Below are positions 54,343 to 62,806 of a stretch of DNA of 64,000 nt, one piece after another. The stretch comes from Candidatus Binatia bacterium (GTDB lineage: Bacteria > Desulfobacterota > Binatia > HRBIN30), in contig CALAMI010000010.1 in NCBI GenBank assembly GCA_937925685.1, positions 186,001 to 250,000 on the forward strand. The letters run 5' to 3'. The notes beneath the pieces are model-generated. The model did not search any database, was not told the DNA's origin, and saw nothing but the letters and a program-made list of their open reading frames with translations. Positions within the stretch are counted from its first letter, which is position 1; each line of letters begins with the position of its first letter. The position numbers and the translations under genes were made by a program.

Positions 54343-55680
54343 CTAGCAACCAGCAAGCAACGCATGGATACCTTGTAGAATCTCCTCGATGGTGGGATCA
54401 CCGTCCCCGCTGGGGTCGGCTGACAAACAGACAGCCAGAGAACTTTCCCCTAAGGCAATATTCACTGCACGGACCAACTCATCGACCGTTACCACGAAAT
54501 CGTAGTTGCAATCACTGACACAGCCCCACAGTTGGAAGGGATCACTCAAACGCGGGTTCGTAACGAACTCCGGATCGTCCAGCGACTGCAAAAACGCTAG
54601 CACTTGCTGCTTCTCTTCCTCGGTGATGACAAACCCTCTAATAAAGTTACTCTTGTAGGGGTTTTTCGAACCATCGCCAGCGTAAGGCCCGCTATGAATC
54701 CTACGACCACCGGCAGCGTAGTGGTCAATCACTTCTTCTAGCGTCGCAATGCTTCCGTCGTGCATGTAAGGTGCGGTGTAGCTGAGGTTTCGCAGAGTTG
54801 GGGCCTTGAAACGTCCCATGTCAGAAGGGATGCGGGTGATTTCGAACAACCCGGTGTTGTCTGGAGGATAAGCGCCGCGCCCATCGATGTTGTACAGGCC
54901 GTTGTTTTGGAAGGAAGTTTCGTCGAACGGATTGCCCTCGTGCGTCACCGATGCGGTGAAGTTAAAACCACCGTGGCAATGGAAGCACTCCAGCCTTTCG
55001 GAGAAAAACAACCTGCCCCCGAAAAATGCTTCCTCCGAAAGCGCGTTGTCATCGAGCCCTTGGACGTACCGGTCATAAGCACTGTTCCCAGAAATCAGGG
55101 TTCGCTCGAAGCTAGCAATAGCTTTCACGATATTACCCAGCGTAAATGGGTCACTCTGACCGCGAAACGCCTCCGCAAACATCCTCTGGTACCGCAGGTC
55201 CGCCCGCAACCGGTCTACGAGTTCCTCTTCTTTGCCACTGAGGCCCAACTCAACCGGGCGCTCGTTAAACATCGGTACCAAAGCCTGCCGTTCCAAAGAG
55301 TCTAATAAAGGATTGGCCCAACCAAGGGCAGTTGCGTAGGCTACGTTCGTTAGGCTCATCGCGCTGCGTGGATGAATTTCTCCTGTGGAGCCAACCGCGC
55401 GGGGACGACCGTCGGTAAAGGCGCGGGCCTGCTGGTGACAAGACGCACACGACTGCGAGAGATTTCCTGATAGCCGGACGTCGTAAAAGAGAAAACGCCC
55501 CAAAGCAATTTTCTCGATGCTTAAGGGGTTATCTGCGGGAATCCGTGGTTTGGGAAAACCTACCGGCAGCTCAACCGCGTAAGAACGTTGAGCTTGCAAG
55601 TCTTCCGCGGCCCAGGCTAAGCAATGCAAAAGGCTCAACGCCGCAATGTAGATTGCCGAACCTCGGATGCGTCCGAGCAA
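54343..55680 (-). CDS. mbnH: MbnH-like di-heme enzyme (MXAN_0977 type) with C-terminal EF-hand pair
   Basis: A 445-residue exported MauG/cytochrome-c-peroxidase relative. It starts at TTG 55680 after AGGAGGT. CASCH at 78-82 and CFHCH at 232-236 are the two hemes. Family-specific strings include LGRFLFYDVRLSGN, SGEIHPRSAMSLTN, and RFKAPTLRNLSYTAPYMHDGS. MbnH oxidises a tryptophan in MbnP to kynurenine, letting MbnP bind copper. The C-terminal about 65 residues hold a degenerate Cys-flanked EF-hand pair (DCNYDFVVTVDELV, DPSGDGDPTIEEIL), an unusual addition. mbnP is 20 bases upstream, so they are coupled. Confidence 0.9.
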   Translation of the reverse strand: MLGRIRGSAIYIAALSLLHCLAWAAEDLQAQRSYAVELPVGFPKPRIPADNPLSIEKIALGRFLFYDVRLSGNLSQSCASCHQQARAFTDGRPRAVGSTGEIHPRSAMSLTNVAYATALGWANPLLDSLERQALVPMFNERPVELGLSGKEEELVDRLRADLRYQRMFAEAFRGQSDPFTLGNIVKAIASFERTLISGNSAYDRYVQGLDDNALSEEAFFGGRLFFSERLECFHCHGGFNFTASVTHEGNPFDETSFQNNGLYNIDGRGAYPPDNTGLFEITRIPSDMGRFKAPTLRNLSYTAPYMHDGSIATLEEVIDHYAAGGRRIHSGPYAGDGSKNPYKSNFIRGFVITEEEKQQVLAFLQSLDDPEFVTNPRLSDPFQLWGCVSDCNYDFVVTVDELVRAVNIALGESSLAVCLSADPSGDGDPTIEEILQGIHALLAGC

Positions 55681-55700
55681 ATAGACCTCCTCGCCCCGTT

Positions 55701-56666
55701 TTAATGGTGAGGCTCCACACGGAAAAACTTTTGCAGACCAGCAACTGGTTGGCCAGAAGCAAAGTCTACGCCCAAGTTTCGCAGTAAAACATTGCAGTCG
55801 TCATCCCCAGGGTCAGACATACACCCAGGAGGCGTGCCTTCCTTATTTTCGTTCAGATCGGAGTCCGCCAGCAGTGCGGCTAGGTCCGCAACGATGACGT
55901 CATCCTCCACGGAAAATGGCCTCAAGATGACCTCAGCCCGATTGGGTCGCGCACAGCCTCCCACCACCCCAGGCTGGGCGAAGTAACAACCAGTGGAGCC
56001 AAGGTGGATGTGGTAGGCGTCTAGCGCAGTGTCGACGCGGAGAAACTTGTAACCAGCCTGCCAGCTCCAGAACATGCTGGTTAGGCTCAACGGAGGAGGC
56101 GCGACCGACGCGTCGCCATGGTTGCGACGAAATGGCACCCCTAGGACAAAGCGGATCCCGTTGTACGCACCCGGAGCTACGCGTCCACGGACGGTTTCAT
56201 TTGTCTGCACCGTTCCGTTCACGCACGGCGAGGTTTTGTTTTCGAAGTCGAGCAACGCGACGTCTTCGAGTTGCCACACACCATCTTGGTCGAGCAGGAC
56301 GGCGACCTCGCGGTCGTCGCTCGTTAAGAGACGAACGTTCGACACGTAGAAGCGAAAGTCGGAGGGGACAAACTCTCCCCCATTCCTGCCCACGCCGGAA
56401 TACGTGGTGCCACACTGGAACGGTTCCTGACCCACCCGACCAGCAAAGCGGATTGCTACCGGCACATGGCCACAACCCTCCAGGATGTTGTTGACGCCGG
56501 CGACGAGTTCATCGACGGTCACCTGTCCGTCACCGTTGCGGTCCCCAGCACACTGGCCGTACCGGTCAAAGCGCCCGCTCGTATCCGTGGCCTGAGCGAC
56601 ATACGCGCCTGGGCCCGATACGGCCACAGCAAGAAATAGTACCAACGTTCTCATCCACGGTTCCAT
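55701..56666 (-). CDS. mbnP: MbnP-like copper-binding protein with N-terminal EF-hand
   Basis: A 321-residue exported protein of the four-cysteine MbnP family. Signal peptide about 1-27; then a single EF-hand (Asp42, Asn44, Asp46, Glu53) between Cys39 and Cys65, which ordinary MbnP lacks. The body has FRFYVSNVRLL, SPCVNG, SMFWSWQAGYKFLRVD (candidate Trp200/202 for kynurenine formation), DAYHIHLGSTGC (His219, His221, Cys227), GGCARPN and a C-terminal GC...DDDC pair. ATG 56666 is chosen over 56672 and 56654 because GGAGG sits 6 bases before it. It precedes mbnH in one transcript. Confidence 0.88.
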   Translation of the reverse strand: MEPWMRTLVLFLAVAVSGPGAYVAQATDTSGRFDRYGQCAGDRNGDGQVTVDELVAGVNNILEGCGHVPVAIRFAGRVGQEPFQCGTTYSGVGRNGGEFVPSDFRFYVSNVRLLTSDDREVAVLLDQDGVWQLEDVALLDFENKTSPCVNGTVQTNETVRGRVAPGAYNGIRFVLGVPFRRNHGDASVAPPPLSLTSMFWSWQAGYKFLRVDTALDAYHIHLGSTGCYFAQPGVVGGCARPNRAEVILRPFSVEDDVIVADLAALLADSDLNENKEGTPPGCMSDPGDDDCNVLLRNLGVDFASGQPVAGLQKFFRVEPHH

Positions 56667-57003
56667 GTACACCTCCGTTGCACGCGAATTCTTTTCTACC
56701 TCGCTATCCGTATCGTGCCGGCTCGTCCGCTATGGTTAGTACCTCGCCCTCTGCTGGGCACGCGAACCATTTGCCAGTATTCTGGTCCTTGTGTTTCCCG
56801 GCTACTGGTTTCTGGCACGGAAAGATAGGTCATAAAGCCAAAAGCGGCTCCACGGTAGAGACTTACGCTGCAGGTACCATTGCATTTGTTCTCCTTGCTG
56901 ACCGGCAAAGCTCGAGACCTTCCCCGCAAGCGCAATCCGCAGTCAAAGCGACGGCGCAGCACTTTTAGCACTTCGTTCCAGATTTACCTCCACCTTCGCG
57001 CGT
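56667..57003. other. Intergenic region between mbnP and the small lipoprotein gene
   Basis: 337 bases. A 91-codon minus-strand frame (56696-56971) has an arginine-rich beginning and no family match; a short stretch (RGAAFGFMTYLS) looks faintly like a membrane protein but ends quickly. I see no clear gene. Promoter of the mbnP transcript is expected here. Confidence 0.4.
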
Positions 57004-57672
57004 CTAGCTTGCAGCTTCGTGGTGACCGTTGTGCATGGTTCCAACTTGAAGCAGGAGCGTGTAGGGTGCAGAAGGCTCGTAACCAGAGCCAGGGACCAGA
57101 AACCGCAAGGTCACAACGTATTGCCCATGCTCAGGGTCGACATCGTGGGCGAGGACGAGCTGCCACTGCACATGGGCGTGGAAGGGCACCACTCCTAATA
57201 AGGCGCGCGCGCCAGCCTGGCTGAGAATTTTGTCCTCGATCTGTAGGCGAACGCCGGGGCTGAGCGATACGATCTCGATCTCCACGGAAGTGCCTGGGGG
57301 AAGGGGTTGAAGGTGCTCGTCTGCGTGCTCCTCGTTTACACTTTCAAACGCGGGAAAGGAGCCAGTGTATAAAATCACTCCGCCGACACAGGCCTCCGCT
57401 GCCCCGCCAATGCACTGCCGCTCAGTGAGCAGAGCGACGTTTGTGTTCGATTCTTGATGAACGGTGATCTCGCCCCCTCCTGCATGATGAGAGCCGATCA
57501 GCAAATGCCAATGGGTCTCTGCAGCAGGCGTGGGCGTCGGGGAGGGTGTTGGCACGGGGGTTCGGGCGATGGTGGGCGTCTGCTGTGGCTGATGCACCCG
57601 CTCCTCGTCGTCGCTGCCACATGCCAACGCGAAGACCATAAGGACCCCGAACACTAGAAGGGTTCGCGACAC
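57004..57672 (-). CDS. Small secreted lipoprotein with Pro/Thr linker and His motifs, function unknown
   Basis: A 222-residue protein from GTG 57672 (GGAGAGG upstream). The signal sequence ends in ALAC (Cys18), a plausible though imperfect lipobox. A Pro/Thr-rich linker covers about 30-52. The remainder is one beta-rich domain beginning ETHWHLLIGSHHAGGGEITVH and ending MHNGHHEAAS, so histidine clusters flank it. A disulfide is possible (CIGG...ACVGG). It lies upstream of mbnP on the same strand; a metal-binding role is only inferred. Confidence 0.65.
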   Translation of the reverse strand: MSRTLLVFGVLMVFALACGSDDEERVHQPQQTPTIARTPVPTPSPTPTPAAETHWHLLIGSHHAGGGEITVHQESNTNVALLTERQCIGGAAEACVGGVILYTGSFPAFESVNEEHADEHLQPLPPGTSVEIEIVSLSPGVRLQIEDKILSQAGARALLGVVPFHAHVQWQLVLAHDVDPEHGQYVVTLRFLVPGSGYEPSAPYTLLLQVGTMHNGHHEAAS

Positions 57673-57822
57673 GGTGCCTCTCCTTCCTTCGGCTCGTGGT
57701 TGGCGTAAACGCCGGGGTGGGACAACTAGGCAAGTTGTCGCAGGGCAAAGGGCTATCGGAATCCGCTGACGCAATTCGGCCGCCCTTGCTCCGAAGTGGT
57801 CTAACGTGTTTTAGGAGTCGAC

Positions 57823-59583
57823 ATGGCGAGGGAAGTGCTCCGGATTGCGAATTGCAGCGGCTTTTACGGTGATCGACTGAGTGCTGCTCGGGAGATGGTC
57901 AACGGCGGGCCAATCGATGTTCTGACGGGAGACTATCTTGCTGAACTTACGATGATGATTTTGTACAAAGATCTGCAGAAAGACCCGCACGCTGGCTACG
58001 CGCGCACCTTCTTACGGCAAATGGAGGAGGTACTTGCCACTTGCGTAGAAAGGGGGATCAAGGTCGTCGCTAATGCTGGCGGCCTCAATCCGGGTGGTTT
58101 AGCAGCAGCAGTTCGGGCGCTCGCAGCCCGCTTGGGTCTGAAGGTGCGCGTGGCTCACATCGAGGGTGACGACTTGTTGCCCCGGCTCGCCGAGTTGCAA
58201 GCACAGGGACACGAGCTCCGCCACTTGGACAAGGACATCCCGTTGCGCGATTTAAGGGCACAGGTGGTCACAGCCAACGCCTATCTCGGGGGATGGGGTA
58301 TTACCGAAGCGTTACGACGCGGGGCCGATGTAGTCATTTGCCCTCGAGTTACGGACGCTGCCTTGGTGGTGGGGCCCGCGGCCTGGTATTTCGACTGGGC
58401 GCGCGACGATTGGGATCGCCTAGCCGCTGCAGTCGTGGCGGGGCATATCATCGAGTGTGGTGCTCAATGCACCGGGGGAAACTATTCGTTCTTTCGTGAG
58501 GTGCCTAACATCGAGCAGATTGGCTTCCCCATCGTCGAGATGCATGGAGACGGATCGTTTGTCGTTACGAAGCATCCTGGAACCGGTGGTATGGTTTCTG
58601 TTGGAACGGTGACGGCGCAACTTTTGTACGAAATTCAGGGTCCACGTTACCTCAATCCGGATGCCACCGCGCGCTTTGACACGATCCAACTGCATCAGCA
58701 GGCCGTCGATCGCGTGCTCGTGTGCGGCGTGCGTGGCGAACCCCCGCCGCCGACAACCAAAGTGTGCATTAACTACTTGGGCGGATTTCGCAACTCGGTA
58801 ACGTTTGTGCTCACCGGCCTCGACATCGAGGAAAAGGCCGCGCTGGTAGAAAAAACCTTGTGGTACCTCGTTGGGGGCAAGGAACGCTTTGCAGAAGTCC
58901 ATGTAGACTTGCTACGCTGGGATCGCCCCAATCCCTACCGCAATGAGGAGGCGTTTGCCCACCTAACGGTAGCAGTAAAAGACCCTGATCCCCTTAAGGT
59001 GGGCCGTGCATTCACCAACAAGGCAATTGAAATGGCTCTGGCGAACTACCCCGGATTTTTCGTGACGCACCCACCGACGGACGCAAGTCCTTATGGCGTT
59101 TTCTGGCCCACCCTGGTTCCTTCTGAGCTCGTCCCGCATCGTGTGGTTCTGGACGACGAGGTCGTGGACATCGAGGTGGTCCTTTGTAAGAGCCCTTTCA
59201 CAGTGGAGGTACCGTCACCAAGTTTGCCTCCTCCACCAGCTGGGGAGGTCGTGCGTGCGCCCCTCGGTTTGGTTGCGGGGGCACGTTCCGGTGACAAAGG
59301 AGGAAACGCCAATGTGGGGCTGTGGACGAAGCGGGTCGACGCTTACGCTTGGTTGCGCCAGTACTTGACCATAGACCGCTTCCGAGATCTGGTTCCAGAA
59401 GCGCGCACACTTGACGTCGAGCGTTACGAATTGCCGAATCTGTTAGCACTGAACTTTGTGGTGCGCGGAATTCTCGGCGATGGAGTTGCTGCCTCGACCC
59501 GAATGGATCCGCAAGCGAAAAGTTTCGGTGAGTACGTGCGCGCCAAGGTGGTAGATATTCCTCGGGCTTTGCTAGTGGACTGA
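57823..59583 (+). CDS. Acyclic terpene utilisation AtuA-like (DUF1446) protein
   Basis: A 586-residue protein of the AtuA/DUF1446 family. The N-terminal domain (about 5-455) has RIANCSGFYGDRLSAAREMV, DVLTGDYLAELTMMIL, VVANAGGLNPGGLAAAV, VICPRVTDAALVVGPAAWYF and ECGAQCTGGNYSFF. The C-terminal about 100 residues (LGLVAGARSGDKGGNANVGLW) form the AtuA-like ferredoxin-fold. The family is found in terpenoid (citronellol/geraniol) degradation operons and in other acyl-CoA pathways; its reaction is not firmly established. TAGGAG precedes ATG 57823. Confidence 0.9.
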   Translation: MAREVLRIANCSGFYGDRLSAAREMVNGGPIDVLTGDYLAELTMMILYKDLQKDPHAGYARTFLRQMEEVLATCVERGIKVVANAGGLNPGGLAAAVRALAARLGLKVRVAHIEGDDLLPRLAELQAQGHELRHLDKDIPLRDLRAQVVTANAYLGGWGITEALRRGADVVICPRVTDAALVVGPAAWYFDWARDDWDRLAAAVVAGHIIECGAQCTGGNYSFFREVPNIEQIGFPIVEMHGDGSFVVTKHPGTGGMVSVGTVTAQLLYEIQGPRYLNPDATARFDTIQLHQQAVDRVLVCGVRGEPPPPTTKVCINYLGGFRNSVTFVLTGLDIEEKAALVEKTLWYLVGGKERFAEVHVDLLRWDRPNPYRNEEAFAHLTVAVKDPDPLKVGRAFTNKAIEMALANYPGFFVTHPPTDASPYGVFWPTLVPSELVPHRVVLDDEVVDIEVVLCKSPFTVEVPSPSLPPPPAGEVVRAPLGLVAGARSGDKGGNANVGLWTKRVDAYAWLRQYLTIDRFRDLVPEARTLDVERYELPNLLALNFVVRGILGDGVAASTRMDPQAKSFGEYVRAKVVDIPRALLVD

Positions 59584-59636
59584 CGTGCTGCGAGACAGTG
59601 GCGCAAGGGGTGCAAGCTCCCCCAAAGGAGGAGGTG

Positions 59637-59840
59637 ATGATCCGATATTTCTGTGACCGTTGTGAGGTGGAGGTCGAGCACCATGCCGATCTGACGGTGT
59701 TTTCGGTCGAAATCGGTGAAAGTGGCTCTGCCTCAAACTGGCGCCTGCGGCGCGAGCTGTGCGCCAAGTGCTTGGAGGAAACCAAAGACTTCCTGAACAA
59801 GTTTTTCGCCAAGCCAGTAGCGAAAAAACGGACTGCTTAA
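59637..59840 (+). CDS. Small zinc-ribbon-like protein
   Basis: A 67-residue protein with two Cys pairs, FCDRC and CAKC, and a basic tail, suggesting one zinc-ribbon site. ATG 59637 is preceded by a near-perfect AAAGGAGGAGGTG. It follows AtuA by 53 bases and is probably cotranscribed. Function unknown. Confidence 0.68.
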   Translation: MIRYFCDRCEVEVEHHADLTVFSVEIGESGSASNWRLRRELCAKCLEETKDFLNKFFAKPVAKKRTA

Positions 59841-59900
59841 AGACATCTCTACTGCAACCGCCCCAGTGCTTGCCGCGCGCAAAGGAAAGGAAACCTTACA

Positions 59901-62207
59901 GTGTTCCATTCATTCAGGAAGTTCAGCGTGGTGGTGTTCGGATCATGGCTTCTTGTCATTGCTGCCTGCAGCAGTAACGAACAAACCCTCACTCCCTCGA
60001 CTCCCACTGCTACCGTTAGCCCAACTCACTCACCGCCGCCTCCGAGCCCTTCGCCGCGTGCGACGAGCACCTCTACCCTGGTGCCTGCCTCCCTCACTCC
60101 GACCCAGAGTGTAACGCAACCGACGAGGGCGCCGTCGCATACCGCGATGGCAAGCGTGACCCCAACGATACCACCGTTCACGCCAACGTTGTCGCCCACT
60201 CCCGTCGCTTCGTCCACGCCAAGCGTGAGTGCCACGGCCACTGCGTCGGTCACACCCTCTCCCACTTTCGAGCCCGGGACGTGTTCGGATCCCGAGGTCC
60301 AAGCACGCGAGCCTCTCTGCGAGCTCGATCGCAGCGAGCCAATTTGCGACTTCTTGGTTCCAGAGGTTTGTCTCTACCCTTTTCCCTCGTCGTTTTTCTT
60401 ACGAGCAGACCCTAGCACGTCGACTGGTTTGCGTCTCCACTATGCTCGTGCCGCGATGCCAGCCAATGCACGGGGTGTGCACATCGATCCAAAGGAATGG
60501 AACACGCTGGATGGTTTTAGCCCAGGAGCCATGATGCTGGTGTTGTTCCCCGAAGGTGTCGATTTAGCCGCTTCCCGGGCTCCCACGATTACCAATTATC
60601 CTCGCTCGTTGGAACCAGATTCCCCCACCGTCATCATCGATGCGGACAGTGGCGAGCGGATCATTCATTTCGCCGAACTCGATGCCGACGGCACCACTGA
60701 TGCCAATCGTTCCCTCATCTTGCGGCCTGGCATTCGGCTCAGGGAAAAGCATCGCTACATCGTCGCTCTCCGGCGCTTAGTGGATTCGAGGGGGCACGAA
60801 ATCCAACCACGCCGAGCCTTTAGGGTGCTGCGTGACCGTGAAGAGACGCCAGTGCAAACGGTGGAGTTACGGCGGCAACATTTCGAGGATATTTTTGCTC
60901 GCCTTGAACGAGCGGGCGTAGAGCGCAGCGAGCTGCAATTGGCCTGGGACTTTGTCGTTGCGAGTACCGAGTCGATCACCGGTCGTGCACTGGCAGCCCG
61001 GGACCAAGCGCTTGCCGCGAACGGCCCTGGAGCCCCGGAGTTTGAAGTCAACTCTGTCGAAGATAACTTTAGCGAGCGGATTTGCCGGCGGGTGCGGGGC
61101 ACGTACCGGGTACCTCTTTTTCTTACCAGCGACCGACCACCCGCAGTGTTCAATCTGGACGAACACGGCGTCCCTAGACAAAACGGTTGGGCACGAGCCC
61201 CATTTACCGTGATCATCCCTTGTTCAGCTATTTCCGGGTCGCAGCCTATCCCGGGACGACCGATGATTTACGGTCACGGCTTGTTCGGGACCGGAGAGGG
61301 TGAAATCACTGCCGGCCCGCAGCAAACGCTGGCCAGCCGCTTTGGGTTCGTCATAGCCGCGACGGATTGGATTGGCATGTCGAACGCCGATCTCGATAAC
61401 ACATTTCGTATCATTGGAGATCTTAGCCGGTTCAACCAGCTTGTGGATCGCCTCCAGCAAAGCCTGGTAAATCAAATTCTGCTGGGGCAATTGTTGCTGG
61501 CCGAGGATGGCTTGAGTTCGCATCCTGCGTTTCAGTTCAACAACGTGCCCGTTATTGATCGGCGTGAGCTTTTCTATCACGGGAACAGCCAGGGCGCGAT
61601 CGAGGGAGCCGCATTCATGGCACTGGCGCCGAACCTAACCCGAGGCGTTTTAGGGGTGGGCGCCGCGAACTACAGCTTCTTGCTGCAGCGCAGCATAGAC
61701 TTCAACCCGTTCTTCTTCGTTTTGGCACAAACCTACCCGAACGTTATCGATCGGGCGGTTCTCTATGGTTTAATTCAACAGCTTTGGGACCGGGCGGAAC
61801 CGAACGGTTACACCTCTCACCTCGTCGAAGATCCCTTGCCGAATACCCCGGCAAAAAAAGTTTTGATTCACACTGGCATCAACGACTCGCAAGTCTCTCA
61901 CTATGCCACCGAAATCCAGGTGCGAAGTTTGGGCATCCCTGCAGTGGCCCCCTCGGCATACCCGGCTTTTGGTATTCCTGAGAGAGCGGCACCGTTTGAT
62001 GGTTCGGCGTGGGTACCTTACGATGTTGGAGGCACCCCTCCGCCGTTGGACAACCGGCCGCCGGAGTTCGAAAACGGAGTTCACGAAGCAGTACGAAGGC
62101 TGGACGCGGCTCAGCGTCAACTCGACGCCTTTTTGCGTACCGACGGCCGCGTGGAAAACTTCTGCGACGGACCTTGCGTATTTCGCGATGTCCCCGGCGT
62201 TCGTTAA
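59901..62207 (+). CDS. Lipoprotein alpha/beta hydrolase with mucin-like Thr/Pro/Ser linker
   Basis: A 768-residue exported protein from GTG 59901. Signal sequence ends IAACSS (lipidated Cys about 23). Residues about 27-125 are a low-complexity Thr/Pro/Ser stretch. The remainder is a large alpha/beta-hydrolase-like domain: GHGLFGTGEG oxyanion region, nucleophile HGNSQGAIEG, and probable acid and histidine in HTGINDSQVSHYATE. It resembles secreted bacterial lipases/esterases. Convergent DUF309 gene overlaps its last 4 bases. Confidence 0.75.
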   Translation: MFHSFRKFSVVVFGSWLLVIAACSSNEQTLTPSTPTATVSPTHSPPPPSPSPRATSTSTLVPASLTPTQSVTQPTRAPSHTAMASVTPTIPPFTPTLSPTPVASSTPSVSATATASVTPSPTFEPGTCSDPEVQAREPLCELDRSEPICDFLVPEVCLYPFPSSFFLRADPSTSTGLRLHYARAAMPANARGVHIDPKEWNTLDGFSPGAMMLVLFPEGVDLAASRAPTITNYPRSLEPDSPTVIIDADSGERIIHFAELDADGTTDANRSLILRPGIRLREKHRYIVALRRLVDSRGHEIQPRRAFRVLRDREETPVQTVELRRQHFEDIFARLERAGVERSELQLAWDFVVASTESITGRALAARDQALAANGPGAPEFEVNSVEDNFSERICRRVRGTYRVPLFLTSDRPPAVFNLDEHGVPRQNGWARAPFTVIIPCSAISGSQPIPGRPMIYGHGLFGTGEGEITAGPQQTLASRFGFVIAATDWIGMSNADLDNTFRIIGDLSRFNQLVDRLQQSLVNQILLGQLLLAEDGLSSHPAFQFNNVPVIDRRELFYHGNSQGAIEGAAFMALAPNLTRGVLGVGAANYSFLLQRSIDFNPFFFVLAQTYPNVIDRAVLYGLIQQLWDRAEPNGYTSHLVEDPLPNTPAKKVLIHTGINDSQVSHYATEIQVRSLGIPAVAPSAYPAFGIPERAAPFDGSAWVPYDVGGTPPPLDNRPPEFENGVHEAVRRLDAAQRQLDAFLRTDGRVENFCDGPCVFRDVPGVR

Positions 62208-62806
62208 GATGACCGCCTTGCCCGAACTAGGGGTAGGCGCGGCGTATTCACCGGGGCGATGCTGGCGCAGCGAGCTAAGTCCTGAATGTACTTTTCAAGA
62301 GCCCGTGCCAACTTGGCGGTGTCAATTCCCATGACGTTGCGATTACCCGCAGTCTTCCTCAAGGCCTCGAGGCGCTCCGCAGCACGGTGCGCCACTCGTT
62401 GCGCTGCAGGGAATCGGCCGCAGCGGCAGTGCAGAGCGCTCGCTGAATACTGTAGGAGCACGCGCAAAAATTCGTACTCTTTCGCGCCAGCAGGGCACTG
62501 ACGCCAAAGCCGCTCCCAAGTTTCGTGCGCCTCCCAGAAAAACCCATACCGGAACAGGTGCACACCCAAGCGCCAAGCTGGGTGTGGCAGCCGCCGCTTT
62601 CGAGGCGCGGTCTGTCTAGGGGTGTTCTGCGCCAGGTAGGTGTCGATAAACGCCAGCGCACGGAGGCGATGCTCCCGAGTAGAGTACCCTGGTAAGTAAG
62701 GACTATCGGGCAACGGAAGCCGCACTTGCCGCCCTTGGGGAGCAGGGGAGAAGCCACTGGGGCTTTGCCAAGGCACCATGCCGTTGAATTTAGAGAGGTT
62801 CTTCAT
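62204..62806 (-). CDS. DUF309 family protein
   Basis: A 200-residue cytoplasmic protein with the DUF309 signature: GVHLFRYGFFWEAHETWERLWRQCP and LRVLLQYSASALH, plus a polar 60-residue N-terminus. The family has no established role. ATG 62806 overlaps the stop of the upstream gene (ATGA), indicating coupling to the YetA-like gene. Confidence 0.85.
   Translation of the reverse strand: MKNLSKFNGMVPWQSPSGFSPAPQGRQVRLPLPDSPYLPGYSTREHRLRALAFIDTYLAQNTPRQTAPRKRRLPHPAWRLGVHLFRYGFFWEAHETWERLWRQCPAGAKEYEFLRVLLQYSASALHCRCGRFPAAQRVAHRAAERLEALRKTAGNRNVMGIDTAKLARALEKYIQDLARCASIAPVNTPRLPLVRARRSS

Noticed and set aside
56696-56971. Small membrane protein between mbnP and the lipoprotein
   Set aside because: Only a 12-residue resemblance to a membrane family; no second segment and no ribosome site.
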